Below, in pieces: positions 45,201 to 57,500 of a stretch of 64,000 nucleotides of DNA. The position numbers and the translations under genes are program-made. The DNA is from Neoscytalidium dimidiatum (Eukaryota; Ascomycota; Dothideomycetes; Botryosphaeriales; Botryosphaeriaceae). Every line of letters begins with the position of its first letter. Within the stretch, counting starts at the first letter, position 1. A model generated the notes under the pieces. It saw only the letters and a program-made list of their open reading frames with translations. It was not told where the DNA came from and did not search any database. The DNA is taken from assembly GCA_037367355.1 (NCBI GenBank), contig CM074704.1, positions 186,001-250,000 of the forward strand, in the 5' to 3' direction.

Positions 45201-46139
45201 CGGCGGAGGGTCTTTGTCGGCCTGTGCGCCCGTCTCGGGGCTATTTCGAGCGAGAGCGTTGCGGCGCAGTGGTGGTGCTTCAACGCAGCCGGTGTGCGGC
45301 GCCGTGGCGAGGCGGGCTTTTCCCTATCTCTTCGTGGGTGCACACCATCATCATGGGCCCATCCGCTATTGCCCGTGCCGGAAGCTCGTGTAAACTCCTT
45401 CTTTGAGCTTTATGCGGGAGGCAGCCGAACTTCGAACGTCGAGATGAGTGCGGTACGGCCCGGCCCGCTTTTGGTCCCACCTCAGCCGCACGCGCCTCCA
45501 CTGGGCCTGCGAGATGCGCCCGTCAAGCTCACGCTGGTGCACGCAAGCCCGGCGCCGTGTGAGCTCCGTGTTGGGCGCCGTTGCCGCGAGGCTCAAGTCC
45601 GGGGCCGGCTCCATCTGGGGTGTTGAGGTCGCAAGAAGAGATAGATGATGGTGAAGGTGCGGCTAGAGGGTGCTCTTGTAGGACAATGTCCTTTGCTTCG
45701 GCACTTCCGTTACTCATCGCTACTTGCGTCCGCGGGGACTGCCATGGTCTTCCGCCAACTATCATGTCTACTCTCAACTCCCGAGTGCATGCAAGAGGCA
45801 GGTGATCCCACCACCCCACCCCTCCGAATCATCTGAAACATATACGGGGAAAAATGGAGAAAGAAATGTGCCAACCAGACGCAGCCGGGGATTCAATCGA
45901 ATATGCGAGCCGTCCAGCATTTTGCTCGGTCAGTAACAGGGATCACGGGGCGTGGAGCTGTGCGTTTGTCGTCAGTTTGCACGGCTCACCGAACCCCACG
46001 ATGGGCACACGCGAGCGGTCCTTAATTCGAGCATCCCCAACTCTGCTCCAATCCACCCTCTCCTCCCAGCTCCATGTCATATCGCGCCGTCCCTATCTTC
46101 CATCCATATTGCCAAGTTCAAAGCAACACCACCACCACC
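42274..46139. other. Long gene-poor region
   Basis: Nearly 3.9 kb without a supported gene. Open frames occur on both strands in the GC-rich part (for example 43307-43924 - and 45099-45626 +), but they overlap one another, are Arg/Pro/Ser-rich and lack motifs, as expected of chance frames in GC-rich DNA. A pyrimidine-rich stretch (TCCTCATCC-type repeats) lies at 42770-42810. No RIP signature, tRNA or terminator was recognised. A non-coding transcript cannot be excluded. Confidence 0.4.
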
Positions 46140-47073
46140 ATGGGCCACAAGAAGCCAAGGCCAAAGCGCAGGATGTGCAAAGCCTACACGCGCGATGGCC
46201 GCCGCTGCAAACAGCTCGTGACGCACTGTGACCGAGCTGCAAGCCTTTGCTACCAGCACCTGGTGCTCCTGGTCAGTCCGTCCATCATGAGCGTCTCCCG
46301 CCGTGAAGAGAGGCTTCGGTTCCTCTAACGCTAAGAAGGAGGCCGCGCGGGGCCGTCACGTCCATCATCCCAAGCTCGTCGCCAAACAACCGCCGAAGCA
46401 GCATCTGGAAGAGCAACGCCACCAGAGGAGAGATACTGCATGGTCGCCGTGGAAAGCGGGCGGCACGCCGACCAACACCCTCCCAGTGTTCGAAGACCAG
46501 CAGGAGCAGCTCGCGTGTGGTCCGCCCTCGCCCAGCGCGGGAACGATGCTCTCCTGGCCATGGAAGCAGCCGCACGACAGTCTGGGCCTCTGGGCTGACT
46601 CCGGCTATACCCTCAGCCCGGCCGACGGCTTCTTCCAGACGAACGGTGCCGAATACAGCAACAACACACAGCTACCAGGCGGCGAGAGCGCGTGGTGGAT
46701 TTCGTTCTCAGGGCGTTCCTCGGTCTCCTCGTCGTCTTTATCAACGTTGGATCTCCTCTCCTCTGCCTCGGATGCGTCGGATGCCTCATCCTTCCCCTAC
46801 TCGTCCGAATTCTTCGATTCCGATGCCCAGACCGCGGACTGCTGGGAGTGGTTGCAACAGTCGGACCAGCTGCCCTGGAAGCATGATTTCGACGAGCTAT
46901 TCTCCCAGCATCAGCAGTACCATAAGAACCATCCGAACCCTCTGGGCCATCAGAACCAGGACCATAATCACCACCTTCAGGACCAACCCCAGAGCTCGAG
47001 CCTGCTTCTAACTTCCCCCGCTAGCGGTCCGCAAGCGAGGATGTCCGCTTGGCTGTCAACGGTGCTGGCCTGA
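46140..47073 (+). CDS. Unrecognised 289-aa protein with an N-terminal Cys/His motif
   Basis: ATG at 46140 (MGHKKPRPKRRM). Exon 1 46140-46271, 64-nt intron 46272-46335 (GTCAGT...TCTAAC...TAAG), exon 2 46336-47073, in phase. The start has a basic cluster and the pattern CKAYTRDGRRCKQL, then CDRAASLCYQH, that is Cys-x7-Cys...Cys-x2-His. It resembles the small treble-clef-like motif found in DUF5763-type and phage proteins (CKATTKxGxxCKN...YCxxH), which probably binds zinc. The rest is Ser-rich, then rich in His, Gln and Asn (HHLQDQPQ), with several Trp (WEWLQQSDQLPW). No membrane segment or signal peptide. Probably nuclear or disordered; function unknown. Confidence 0.6.
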
Positions 47074-48419
47074 AAACGAGGGCGGGGCAAGAGTAGAGAA
47101 GCATTAGGCGGGCAGCAGTGGCAAGAGCAACGCTAGACTTTGACCTTTATTTCCGTTCGCTTGGTTTGGATTCACTTTACGTTCTCTTGATGTAGTAGAG
47201 GACGAGGAGCTGATGCAGAGAACTCTCGAGGGGCGTATTCTACGGTCTGACCATTCTTTGTTTTGTTGGTCATGAGTGCGTTCGTTTGCAGCACGTCTCA
47301 TAGCGACAGATGCGGAGTAAAAATGAAAAGAGATGGGAGAATGTCAAGGCGGTTGGAGGCCGAGCTTAAAAGTCCGGGCATTTCTTTACTACTGCACCAC
47401 ACTCGCTTGTCTTTTCCTTTGTCGCCGATACGAGGCCTAATGTATCCTTTGTTGCAGGAACACGCTCAGCTTCTTTTTTTTCTGTCACCGATTAGAGGAA
47501 TGATGTATTCTCTGTCATCGCATGGAAAACTGATCCTTTGGGTTGCGTAGAGACCGTATACATAGAAATGGGAATTATAATGAATCCAATACAGCAAACA
47601 AGATGGCACCAAAAATGAACGGACATGTACATTATATCGTTCCAACATCTACGGCCTCTTCGCAAACTCATCATCGACATACTCCCCTGTTTGCACGTTC
47701 GTCGCGGAGGCTAGGTGGTCGCGAGTGGGCGCATGCGAGTGCGTGTGGCAAAAGATCGACCAGCTGGGACAAGCCCGACGAGAGGCTTGGCAAAGAGACG
47801 AGACACAATTCGTGGCGCGCATAAATCAAAGTAAAGCATCACCGTGACCATTAACAAGTAAATTATCTCCTGAATTACATAATTGACTGAACGAAAGCCT
47901 TAAGAAAAGTTTATATCGTATTCGTGACCCAATGGCGGGCTCGTCGTACCTTGCGCCATCCTTTCGGGACACCCTGTGGTTGCTGCCTCCGCCTTGACTG
48001 TTGCCGTTGGTGACCGTGCAGTTACGCTGTCGAAACCGAGTTATAGGTAGGAAGAAAGTGGACGGGGGAATACTATTAATTGATCTTCTATCTGAGTCTT
48101 GGCTGGCTTCGGTGGACATGCCAGCTGCGGAAAGCGTGGTCGCCAGAGCTATGCGGGGGATTGTTTAGACTCATAAGCGGCATTTTCACCGCGAACGGAG
48201 CTATTTGGGAAGCTAGATCGTTGGTGGGCTGCTCTCTTGCGAGTGCGCAAGGAATAATGAAGCTTGATGTCCCTGCCTTCCATCTATTTTGATTTCTGCA
48301 TTTCCCGATGAGCTTCCGCCGCGTCCCACAAGTTAGCTTCCTATCCACTAGACGCTCAGGCTACACTATGATCAAGAACACAAGCGATGAGTCGTCTGTA
48401 CACGTGGTAACGTAGGTGT
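47074..48419. other. Intergenic
   Basis: 3' flank of the previous gene, then unassigned sequence. A near-repeat of about 25 bp occurs at 47420-47445 and 47482-47505 (CTTTGTCGCCGATACGAGGCCTAATG versus CTGTCACCGATTAGAGGAATGATG). No gene supported. Confidence 0.4.
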
Positions 48420-48545
48420 CGGTATCCTGAAGTGGATACACAAACAGCTGCCGAGATACACACACTGAAGAGAATACACACGCTGAGGCGGATATAGACA
48501 CACTACATATACTGAGGTGGATGCACCGAGCCGTGAAATGCATAC
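48420..48545. repeat. Degenerate tandem repeat, about 20-25 bp unit
   Basis: Variants of the unit CTGAGGYGGATACACACA recur four to five times with spacing of about 20-30 bp (CTGAAGTGGATACACAAA, CTGAAGAGAATACACACG, CTGAGGCGGATATAGACA, CTGAGGTGGATGCACCGA). An old minisatellite. Confidence 0.6.
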
Positions 48546-48681
48546 AAACCACGGTGTCGAGATAGGCGCCTGCCGTAAATCCACATTCAAGAAACAGGAC
48601 CCAATAGGGGCCCTCGATTGTGCCTCATTCTGTCTATCCCGCAACCTCTATCAAGCTGCACCCACACCCCACAAACCCACC

Positions 48682-48971
48682 ATGGATCACTACCCGCCCG
48701 TCGAGCCTGCGCCGTCCAAGCCATAGACCTTACGTCAGACCCGGACTACAAGCGGTACAACACGCCATCCGTATCCCACGCGCAACCAGCTCGCTTTCCG
48801 CACGCATCCACGAACCTCATCAACCTGAGCACTGCGGATGAGACCATCGATCTGACGGGAGACCCGCCCGCGCGGAACCCTCTCGTCATGTCTTCCGCCA
48901 CTCCTGCCGCCGCTCGCATACGCAGGCGCGAACATCACCGGCGGGTGTTGGAATTCTTAAGTCAAGCATGA
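48682..48971 (+). pseudogene. Small protein with two SUMO-interacting-like motifs, frame broken
   Basis: ATG at 48682 opens MDHYPPVEPAPSK and meets a stop at 48724. One frame over, the text continues AIDLTSDPDYKRYN, then ETIDLTGDPPARN, and ends in a basic helix (ARIRRREHHRRVLEFL) at 48971. IDLTSD and IDLTGD are classic SUMO-interacting motifs (hydrophobic core plus acidic residues). A one-base deletion near 48705-48720 would explain the break. It is either a pseudogene or an assembly error in a real ~95-aa gene. No homologue recognised. Confidence 0.45.
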
Positions 48972-51084
48972 CGTGCAGGCCCTGGTCAGTGGTTGGACTG
49001 GCAGGCATATCTACTGAGCCTACCGCTCATCTTGATAGTTAACCAACGGATTACTCCCACACTCCACCTAAGGCTTATTTGTAACAGGTGGGCCGAACGG
49101 CGCGCTAACGGGGACGACACATGCGGGCGTGATGGGCAACGGATGCGCCGGTCGCGCCTATGGCTCGCGCTGCGACGGATGGAAAACGCAGTGCATGGTG
49201 CGAAAGGAAGGGACGGCAGGCGATAGGCGGAGTCACTTATGCGAAGACATTCTCCGTAGGCTACTCGGCGCACCCGTGTCTCCGCCGACTAACTACAGCA
49301 ACGCTCCTTCACCCATACGCCGTGTCCCGACGCTCGTCCCTATAGAGACGACGACAAACACGAAGCGATATTAGCAGCGGTATGCGCCTCGCAACTCCGC
49401 CCGACGAACACCGTCAGCCTTTTACATGCGCCCTGACATTCAGGTAATTAGTACCACTTCCCGATTGGACCTCCGTCCGCCTCCACGAGCGCTGCAGCAG
49501 TAAGACAAAGCGGCGGGCCAGCGTCCTGTACTTACAGAGACAGACCGGGAGGGCAGAGACAGGGTCCCAGCGGCGCACCGCGAAGCTGAGACGTAGCGTG
49601 TGCTTTGGAGCTTCTAATGGGCGACGAGGGGCCAGCGGATGAGCGCAGGCCGGACCTGCTTCTGGCGCCGGGGTCATGGGCGTGGCACGGGCACTGCAAC
49701 AGCTCCCACCCTGCGCTGGAAAATTCTGTTTTCTCTACGCCGTGACGGCGGCAGGCTCTCTGTACACGTATGTCTCGGGAAGACGGACCAGTGGCATATG
49801 AGCATTTCTCAGCTTGTGTCAGATGTTTTTCTATTATTTAGGGGGCAAGCTTGTTGGACGCTGGACGGGGGGCTGCATACATCCGTACGGACATGAGCGG
49901 ACACAGGTTAGGGTTCTGCCAGGCTGGAGAAGGATTACACGGAGACACTGTTACCGCTCGCAGACCGGCTGTCTGCAGCTACCGTGGGAAATAAGGGGAT
50001 GTACGAGGCAAGGACTGATATGCTGCCCCGCAGATTGGCGCGGTCCGTCCCGCAAAAATCTCGAGCGAGCAGAGGGTTCCGGCTGGAAAGAAAATTTTAT
50101 GCAGATGCGGCAGCGATGGGATATGTCGGCAGTGAAGTTGCGAGCAGAACGTTCTCCCACACCTCCCTGCTGCCTTCCGACTTCGTTTGCGCTGTGGATT
50201 TTCTTCCGGTCATCACCAGCAAACGCCCTGCAGTGGATCTGGTAGTACTAGTGCACAGCACCGTGATCGAGCGGTGGCCGAGGCGGTGGCGAATAGAGGG
50301 ATCAAGGTTTTGGCAGGAAGGTGGAAGTCTAAGGACGGCGGAAGTGCTGAATCGCAGACGCAGACGTAGACGCGGACGTAAGCACAGGCACAGGCGCAAC
50401 CGTGCTCTGTGACGCAGAGTGCAGCGGGCTCGTGCTACTGTCTTGTGACACGTGCGGACACGGCGTCCGGAGGCTCTGCCAGCCCGCGGTACCTGTCGCG
50501 CTAAATAGCATGTCTGCACATCCTCCATGCAGCTGTTTCACGCTCCCTACCCCATCGCATGGGCTGCTTGTGGGCCACGCCGATGTCAGGGTGAGCTGTA
50601 GAAATCTTTCTGGATGGAGGGATCATCGATGGAGTCAGTCAAACACGGTGAGTGACGACAACTGGGATGCAAGGATACCGACGCAAACGACCAATTCCGC
50701 TTCCTCCATCTCATAAAATGTCTACGTCCTCATCTTCATTCTCGCCCCTCTCCACCAGAGCTGCTCTCTTCCGTCTCTGCCAACGCCAAGCCGCTCTTCG
50801 AACCGCGCGATCGACTAGAGAGCTCCAAGACGGGTCTAGTCGATGACCTGCCGTCCGCTTTCTTTTCAAGGTAATGACCCTCAACCCCCCAAGACTGTCA
50901 TGATACCTTTCACTTTGCCAAGTATCCTATACCCATCCTGTCGCGCGGAAGACGTGGCTTTGCACCTGCAACCATAGCCCACCCATGCTCTCTAAACAAA
51001 GGCAAAATGCTTACACCACGTAAACATAGTAGCTTGCCGCAGCCAGCCGAAAATTGACCAAGCCCACAAAATACGCAGACAACA
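48972..51084. other. Gene-poor region with one possible small gene
   Basis: Most frames look like chance. At 50718-50846 (+) a 42-codon frame, MSTSSSSFSPLSTRAALF, then ending ELQDGSSR, has a sensible start context and may be a small gene or a first exon. A 142-codon frame at 49984-50412 (+) is Arg-rich without motifs. Confidence 0.3.
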
Positions 51085-52172
51085 ATGGGGGGAGCGGGAC
51101 ATCCCCCGCCGAAGATGCAGCAGGCAATCCTTACATCTCCGTCTGAAGCCAGCAGCATCTCCACTGCCGGCCTTGCTCCCATCGAGACTACAGTGCACTA
51201 CACCACAGCTGGCGCCGCGGCCGCCTCCCTCGAAGGCGGTCACAAGCGCTTGCGGGAGAACGACTCTGAACCAGACGCTGACAAGCGGCCCTGCACGCTC
51301 CCCACCAACGCCTTTCTGAAGCGCCTCTCCCTCCAATCCGCCCGACACCGCCGTTGCAGCAACGACTAGCCGACGCCAACAGAAGAAGGATCAGCAAGAG
51401 ATACGCGAGCTTCATTGCGTGTTGGGAGTGCGTGCCTGGCAACGATGACGAGGGAGGGCAACGCTGGAAGCGCGTCGATCGCGGATTCTGTCCAAATGCA
51501 CTGGTCAAGGCCATTGTGCGGGACATGGCGAGGCCGGTCGGCAGTCAAAGTGGTGGCGATAGCAGCGCCGCCGCCGCTGTCGCCCTGGCGCTCTGGAACG
51601 ATCACGACGATGATGATGGCGACGATGACGGCGCAGGAGACTGTGACGGCGAAGACAATGCTTCCGACATCGAAGAGGGGGACTATGGTGGCGAAAGCAA
51701 TGCATACGATATCGAATTAGGAAAGCACGGCGAGCACGATGGCCACGCGGACGGCAAGCGCAGCCGGACGTCGCCGTCGGTGGTCCTCGAGCAGCCAACC
51801 AACTCACCCGCCTCGGACGCTCCCTCCCCTTCCTCCTCCCCGCTTTCCTCCATATCCTGCCCTACTCTCCCGACAGGCACGCCGTCGACGATCGTCGCTG
51901 CTAACGTCGACATCAGCGAGCAGCACGACGGCGCCTCTTCTGCCCTGCACTACTTCGACTTCCTCCAGAACGACGGCAACGTGTTCCCGCTGTCCTGTTC
52001 CTGGCCCGCGTCGCCTGGACCTGCTGGCGTCTGTGGTGATGATGGCGGCGTCATCGTCGCCGTCGCGCAGGGGGATGATGATAACCGTCCGGATGGATGG
52101 CTGGTTGATCTGCCGTGGTGCGCCATCCACGCTGAAGGGTCGTCGCAGTCCAGTTCGTCGTTCGGGATGTGA
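51085..52172 (+). CDS. Unrecognised acidic low-complexity protein, frame joint uncertain
   Basis: ATG at 51085 (MGGAGHPPPKMQQAIL) leads a frame to HKRLRENDSEPDADKRP, a likely nuclear signal, and stops at 51369. The neighbouring frame is open from 51282 to 52172 and reads PIRPTPPLQQRLADANRRRI, KRYASFIACWECVPGN, then a long Asp/Gly-rich acidic stretch (DDDDGDDDGAGDCDGED), a Ser/Pro-rich stretch and the end GWLVDLPWCAIHAEG. The two frames probably belong together through a small intron or a one-base frameshift between about 51240 and 51330; no donor and acceptor pair is convincing. Function unknown. The acidic and Ser/Pro regions recall transcriptional regulators, but there is no DNA-binding domain. 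Confidence 0.5.
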
Positions 52173-52849
52173 GTTCGAGGAGCGAGCGAATGGCAGGGCT
52201 TTCCATACTTCGATGGCGCTTCACGCAAGTATTTTTTTTCTTTTTGGACCGTCTGCGAGGTGAGGACGGTGCGGCTACATTTGAGATGTCGGTTCGTGGT
52301 TGGGCTGGGTTGGAGAAAAGAGAGATTTGATGGTGATTGTCATTACCGCTGGTTTGTTTTGTGATCAATTCTTTATGGAAGCTTCTCTTGTCTCTTGATG
52401 CTTTTTGCGGGGGTGTCTTGTGGGACATTAATTCTTAGCTATGGCTGCTCGTAATTGTTGGTCCCTTTGTTGGTAATACACGTGGATCATTATGCTCTGG
52501 TTGACAGCTGCCCGTAGGCCATTATCTTCGTCATTGTCCTGGTTGGGAATTGCCTGTAGCTCATTTATCTTGGCTGGTGTGAGCTTGCAGATCGTTCTCT
52601 TGGTTCGTTGCTTCTCTTGGCTGGAGCGAGTGCACTCTATTTTCTCACATTTCTTCGTCTCTTCCGAAGGAATCTAGGTTCAATCATCTGGCTCCTCATG
52701 ACTCGATTTATCTGTACTGTGACAAGCACCGCTTGGCCGGGACGGCCGAGACTGACATCAGCCTCCAAGGTTGAGCCGTACCATCGGATATGGAGGACCA
52801 GCGAGCGGCGAATGTGCGGGAGCTTGCGCGCACTGCGGTACTACGGATT
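52173..52849. other. Intergenic, imperfectly repetitive
   Basis: 3' flank of the previous gene. Between about 52490 and 52640 phrases such as TGGTTG, TCTTGGCTGG and CATTATCTT recur at irregular spacing, suggesting an eroded tandem repeat. No gene supported. Confidence 0.35.
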
Positions 52850-53125
52850 AACCGCTCAAAGAAACAAATGGATGGCATAAAGCAACGAGATACGTGACCC
52901 CGCATCGGTACGACGAGCGACGAAAACGGAGCAAAGCCAAGGGACACTAGCGATAGAGCCAGCACAAACAATACCGCCCGGACAAAGATGCAAAGACACT
53001 GCTGTACAGACAACGATGCAGAGATACCGCCACCGGAACAAAGGAACAGAAACTGCTTCCCAACCAAAGGTGCACAGAAACCACTGTCCGACAAGAATGC
53101 CAAGACACTGCCACCAACTTCTCGT
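52850..53125. repeat. Degenerate ~28-bp tandem repeat upstream of a membrane-protein gene
   Basis: At least five variants of a unit around GATGCAAAGACACTGC(C/T)(A/G) can be aligned, starting near 52984, 53013, 53038, 53067 and 53093. Examples are ACAAAGATGCAAAGACACTG, ACAACGATGCAGAGATACCG and ACAAGAATGCCAAGACACTG. It ends about 95 bp before the ATG at 53218. Confidence 0.6.
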
Positions 53126-53217
53126 CTCCTCTGCAGTTGCCAACAATCTCCTACTCTTACACTGCGTGGACACACGGCTGCTCTCTCCTCCACACTCCCT
53201 TGCAAGTCGTCGCACCC

Positions 53218-54222
53218 ATGCAATTGTCACCCCCTTCAACCCCGGTCGAGCTCTCCAATACGGACAGCCCGATGCCGTCATCGCCGCCGTCGTTGCCATC
53301 TCCACAGTGCAGACCATCCGTGCCCAAGGAGCTGAGGGAATACCTTTCTCAACACGGTGGCGAACAGCGCGTTGCCGACCTGCCGCACGAGCTGCTGCGC
53401 TTGGCCCTCAATCACGCCATCGACAGCGGCTCGCTGCGTCTTTTTCCTGACCCCAGCAATGATCCCGACCTAAGCCATAACGTCGACCACCATGACCCGA
53501 ATGGCGCTCTGGGTCCCGAGCCTGGCCTCCCCGAACAGCCAGACGACCACTTTCGCAGCTCTCAGAGCTGGGAGAACTCCGAGATATCCAGCCCCGCCAG
53601 TGTTGACGCCAGTCCTCGGGACCCTCTCCAGGACACCAATCCACAGGACCTTGTTCAGGACCCTGTCCAACATCCTTCCCAAACCCCTCCCCCGGGCGCT
53701 CCCCAGGACTCTCGCATGCGCCGTTCCCCCGCCTCATTCCTTGAACACCGTCTCACGGGACCGCTGCGGGTCAGTCACCCCCCGTCCCCCCTGTACGCTC
53801 GACGAAGAGCTGATCACTGACATGCCCTGCAGTCCGCGAGGCTTCTTAACCTTCGTCTTCTCCTCCTCCTCTTCCTCGCCCTCGCCGTCTCTCATCTCCT
53901 CGTATTCATGCCGTTCCTCCTGGCGGCAGCGCTAGCCCCGCTACTCATCTCGCCCGGTGCGCCCGCCTACATGCGCGGTTCCGTCCTCAACCAAGCATTC
54001 CACGAGGCCAAGATGGGTTCCTCCGGCCCCAGCGAGGACGATCCCTTCCGTACCCACCTCGCTGTCAGCAACACCGACGCCCTCATCGACGACCTCTGGG
54101 CCCTTTGGGGGGCCGAGCCGCCCATCGACACGGCCGCTGTGACCACGCACGACAATAGCCTGGCCGCACTACTAGATCTGCTCGGCGCACAGCAGCAACA
54201 ACAGCTCCTCCCACACAACTAG
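53218..54222 (+). CDS. Unrecognised 313-aa protein with two C-terminal membrane segments
   Basis: ATG at 53218 (MQLSPPSTPVELSN). Exon 1 53218-53769, 63-nt intron 53770-53832 (GTCAGT...CTGAC...CTGCAG), exon 2 53833-54222, in phase. The N-terminal 180 residues are Pro/Ser/Asp-rich and contain a short helical module (VPKELREYLSQHGG and ADLPHELLRLALNH) and an imperfect repeat (DPLQDTNPQDLVQDPVQHP). Exon 2 starts with a strongly hydrophobic stretch (RLLLLLFLALAVSHLLVF) and a second one (FLLAAALAPLLI), then a soluble tail ending in Gln repeats. Probably an integral membrane protein with a large N-terminal domain. The frame is open upstream to 53137, but the repeat lies there, so the 53218 ATG is preferred. 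Not recognised. Confidence 0.6.
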
Positions 54223-54273
54223 TGGTAGAATTTGATCTTATTCTATAGAGATGCAGTCTTAGCATGGCCAGTA

Positions 54274-54563
54274 CTAGACTCGTACGACCGCGAGAGCAAT
54301 CTGGCAGCTTGCATAGGCAGTGAAGTTGATATTGACGCAATCTGCAGGGGCGACGGGGCGGGCCGTACCGGAGCGGGCCGTGCCGTTCTGGAATCCACGC
54401 GTCCACCAATCGGCCTTGACACCAGGAGTGGGGATGTACGTAGAAAAGTAAAGCATGCATTCTTCGATGTCCGCTGCGAACGCACGGATCAAGTCTGTAC
54501 AGTTCAATAGGTGGCATGGTAGACTGTGCGAGCATTACCTTGCAACGCGTCGGCGTAGAGCAT
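54274..54563 (-). CDS. Unrecognised small protein, 81 aa
   Basis: ATG at 54563 (MLYADALQ). A 44-nt intron 54495-54538 (GTAATG...TACAG) joins exon 54563-54539 in phase to 54494-54274, giving DLIRAFAADIEECMLYFST, then PGVKADWWTRGFQNG and DCVNINFTAYASCQIALAVV. The splice sites and a natural amino-acid mix support coding. It may be only the 3' end of a longer gene whose upstream exons I could not place. Convergent with the gene ending at 54222; only 51 bp separate them. No domain recognised. Confidence 0.4.
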
Positions 54564-57500
54564 TTATATCTTACCGCAGCGGAGGCTCGGTATATGTTAT
54601 GATCCCTGTACTCCTCGCAAATGAACAATTTTACTCTCCGTTATATTCATCTCACAAACTTATGTAATCAATGGATGTGGCTGCTAAAGTGATAGAGACT
54701 TTATGCAAAATCGGAATAGATATATGACGCGCTATATTCGTGATAATGCAATATGCATGGTGTTTCAAGAGCAATATCGGGACGAGGGTGCTGCTCGCGC
54801 GCGCGACGGCGGCGAAGATTCTGCGTTCGGACGTTCGGATGCCGTCCGGTTGCATGACTCGAGATTCGTTATCGGCGTGTAACATCTACGCGAAGCTGGG
54901 AAATTGCGTGTCGGTGGTATCGGAGGAAAGCTCATGGTCCCAGCCCCAGTTCACGGGAGAGGGCGATGCAGCGGTAGCGGTAGCGACGGTTGGGAAGGTG
55001 GGCGGCGAGTTTGTTGGGCGCTTTAGTACTTCTACTTGTAGTACCTTTGGAACAATACCGTTACGATATCGGGACGACCGTCGTGTGTTAAAGTAGACAG
55101 CGCGATTTGATACTCAATCTACCTGCTTAAACGTTGACGGACTGGATAACACCTAAGCTCCTTCAAAACCAGTCGTGGTCTCTCGGTCGTGCTCTCGCGC
55201 AAAGAGGCAGTGCCGGCCGACCTCGTCGGAGATGTGCCTTGCCGAGAGGACTATTGCGTGCTTATAATCCCTCTGACTTGGCAGATCCAAGGCGTATTTC
55301 GAGCTGCTGAGTAGTGTCGGTGATGATGGCAACGAGGGGAAAGTGGAAGCACGGGCTAGCAGAAGTTGATTCCATGCCGGTCATGCTCAGCTTCTGTTGT
55401 CTTACAGTGTATTGTATGACACGCAAGCTGAACTCCTGCTAGCCTATAGTGTAACTCAACAGGTAATATCAGCTTCTGCCGTCTCCACTGCAGCACTCCT
55501 TGGGCCCACTATCGCGGTCCACCCGCGCACTGTCGACGGCAAAACCGCTTTATAATCTAAGATGCTGGTTGATCAGCTTGGCTTAGACCCCCCGCGATGA
55601 CTATGCTGCCTTGGGCGGAGATAACGTCAGCCATTGTGGTCACCAATGGAGCGGTGGGTTCCAATTTGTTATTTTTTTTCGGATGCTTCGTTTTTGATTT
55701 TTGATTATTTTCCAGCTAAGCTCTCTGTAGTTTAAATCCTCATTTTCGGCTAGCTTTCACTTACAGGTATGACTTATCGCCATCTATTCCTCGCCATCTT
55801 AGTAGTCTCATTGCCTTTTATACCTTCGCAGTGAGGGAAACGCTATTCGCCCTTCAGAGTTAGCATGTCTCACTAATAACTCCCCGTAGGCCCTAGGATA
55901 GTGGATAAAAGCCGTCGGTGGCCGCACTGCGCTGTGCAGAGTCTGTTTTCCCTCGGCCCTTCGAATAAACTCACAGCGGCGCGGGTGCGGCGTGCCCTTC
56001 TGCTCGGGAAGAATATCGCTGTTGCACCGGAGTCCTTCTCGGCCGGAACAACCACAATCCTATCCTTCTGACAGCTTCGTGGCAAAGGATCTCCGTAATG
56101 CGCGAGGCGCTGAGACGCAAAGACGCTTGCAGGGAGATCCATCGGCTGCAGGGATGCGCCTCCCCGCCGGGGGGCCGTGCCGCATCAAGCTTCGACGTCT
56201 GAACTTACGCACCTAGTCTCTTCGGGACTCATGCACAATGTTTACAAAGAGGCATGCATATACATTCATGAAGCAGTCGATAACAGATATTTCGAGGTTC
56301 CGCCCGCCTATGTAGACATATATGCCTCCCATACCTTCCTCCGTCTGACTGAAGACATGTTGTACAGCCGTCGGAGCTCCTAGTGTCAGTACGTCGCACG
56401 TTTTCAGGTGTGCTTATAAACAACCTGAGCTGTCACCATACGCTCCGCGCCGGTCTACGGCCTTACAGTGCGCTAGTCTGCTCGGCCTGCAAAGAAGTGC
56501 CGACTCGCGGCGGCCCGTTGAACGGCTTTACGCTTGCTCGTGGGTGCCTCGAAGCTAGCAATGGATTCAAGCATCTGCACCGGACGTACTTCACTTACCC
56601 GGTGTTGGCAGATTCGAAACCTAAAGGCAATATAAAAGACACCTCCCGGTATGTGCGCTTGCCGTTCGTTCCACATTAATCGTCCCCATCACTCCTGTCT
56701 TTGTCCCGTTCACCTATTGCCACACCGATGCTCCATCGAAAGGAGCACCGCGTGCCCTTGGGTAACCTTAGCTTTCTCGACGCTGCTGTATGAATATTCT
56801 TTTCACGATACTGGGCTGGGATTTAGTCTGACAAAGTGAACGAGCGGGATTGTTTGAGAGCGGGCTGTACGTCCACTTTTGGACTTGCTTTGATTTCCAC
56901 ACAAGTAGTGATACTGGAAGTGCGTTGGTGGCGAAAGAGGACAGAACTGCCAGGCCCCCTTATGTACGGGCCCAACAGACATCCTGTCTCACCACCACGA
57001 AGCAATGTGTAAAAGAAACTGGCAGCAACGCACGCATCGTCGGCCGATCGTCGACCAATTGCCAGCCAACACCAATCTTCTTTCAAACCCCTTCACATGT
57101 TTTACTTATCTGAAGATATAGCAAATGAAAGACCGTCTATGCTCTCGCTCCGCACGAGTTACACGGTGGTAAGGACAGATAGGGTCGAACTCATGTCTCA
57201 GATTTTCCCGTCTCGTGAGGCGCCATATGCTCAAAGACGACAAGGAAAAGGACAAAGCCAAAGATCAAGAATCATCAGCGCCCATGACAACGGTCGGCCT
57301 GACCTTACACGTTTCTTGGTGTTGAACTGACAAAGTACGGCGCCGCACTGTTTCTAGTGTTGGTCAGTGACCTTAACTTTATCCTACACTTGGAAAACAA
57401 GTCAAGTCCTGAGCAAAGCCAACGTCGTCCACCCCGCTCGTGAAGCACCTAAGAAACGGGAAGGAAACACGATAACGGCTGGAAGCGTACACGCGGTGAA

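Noticed and set aside
48420..48545. CRISPR-like array
   Set aside because: Units are diverged, adjacent and without unique spacers; the host is eukaryotic.
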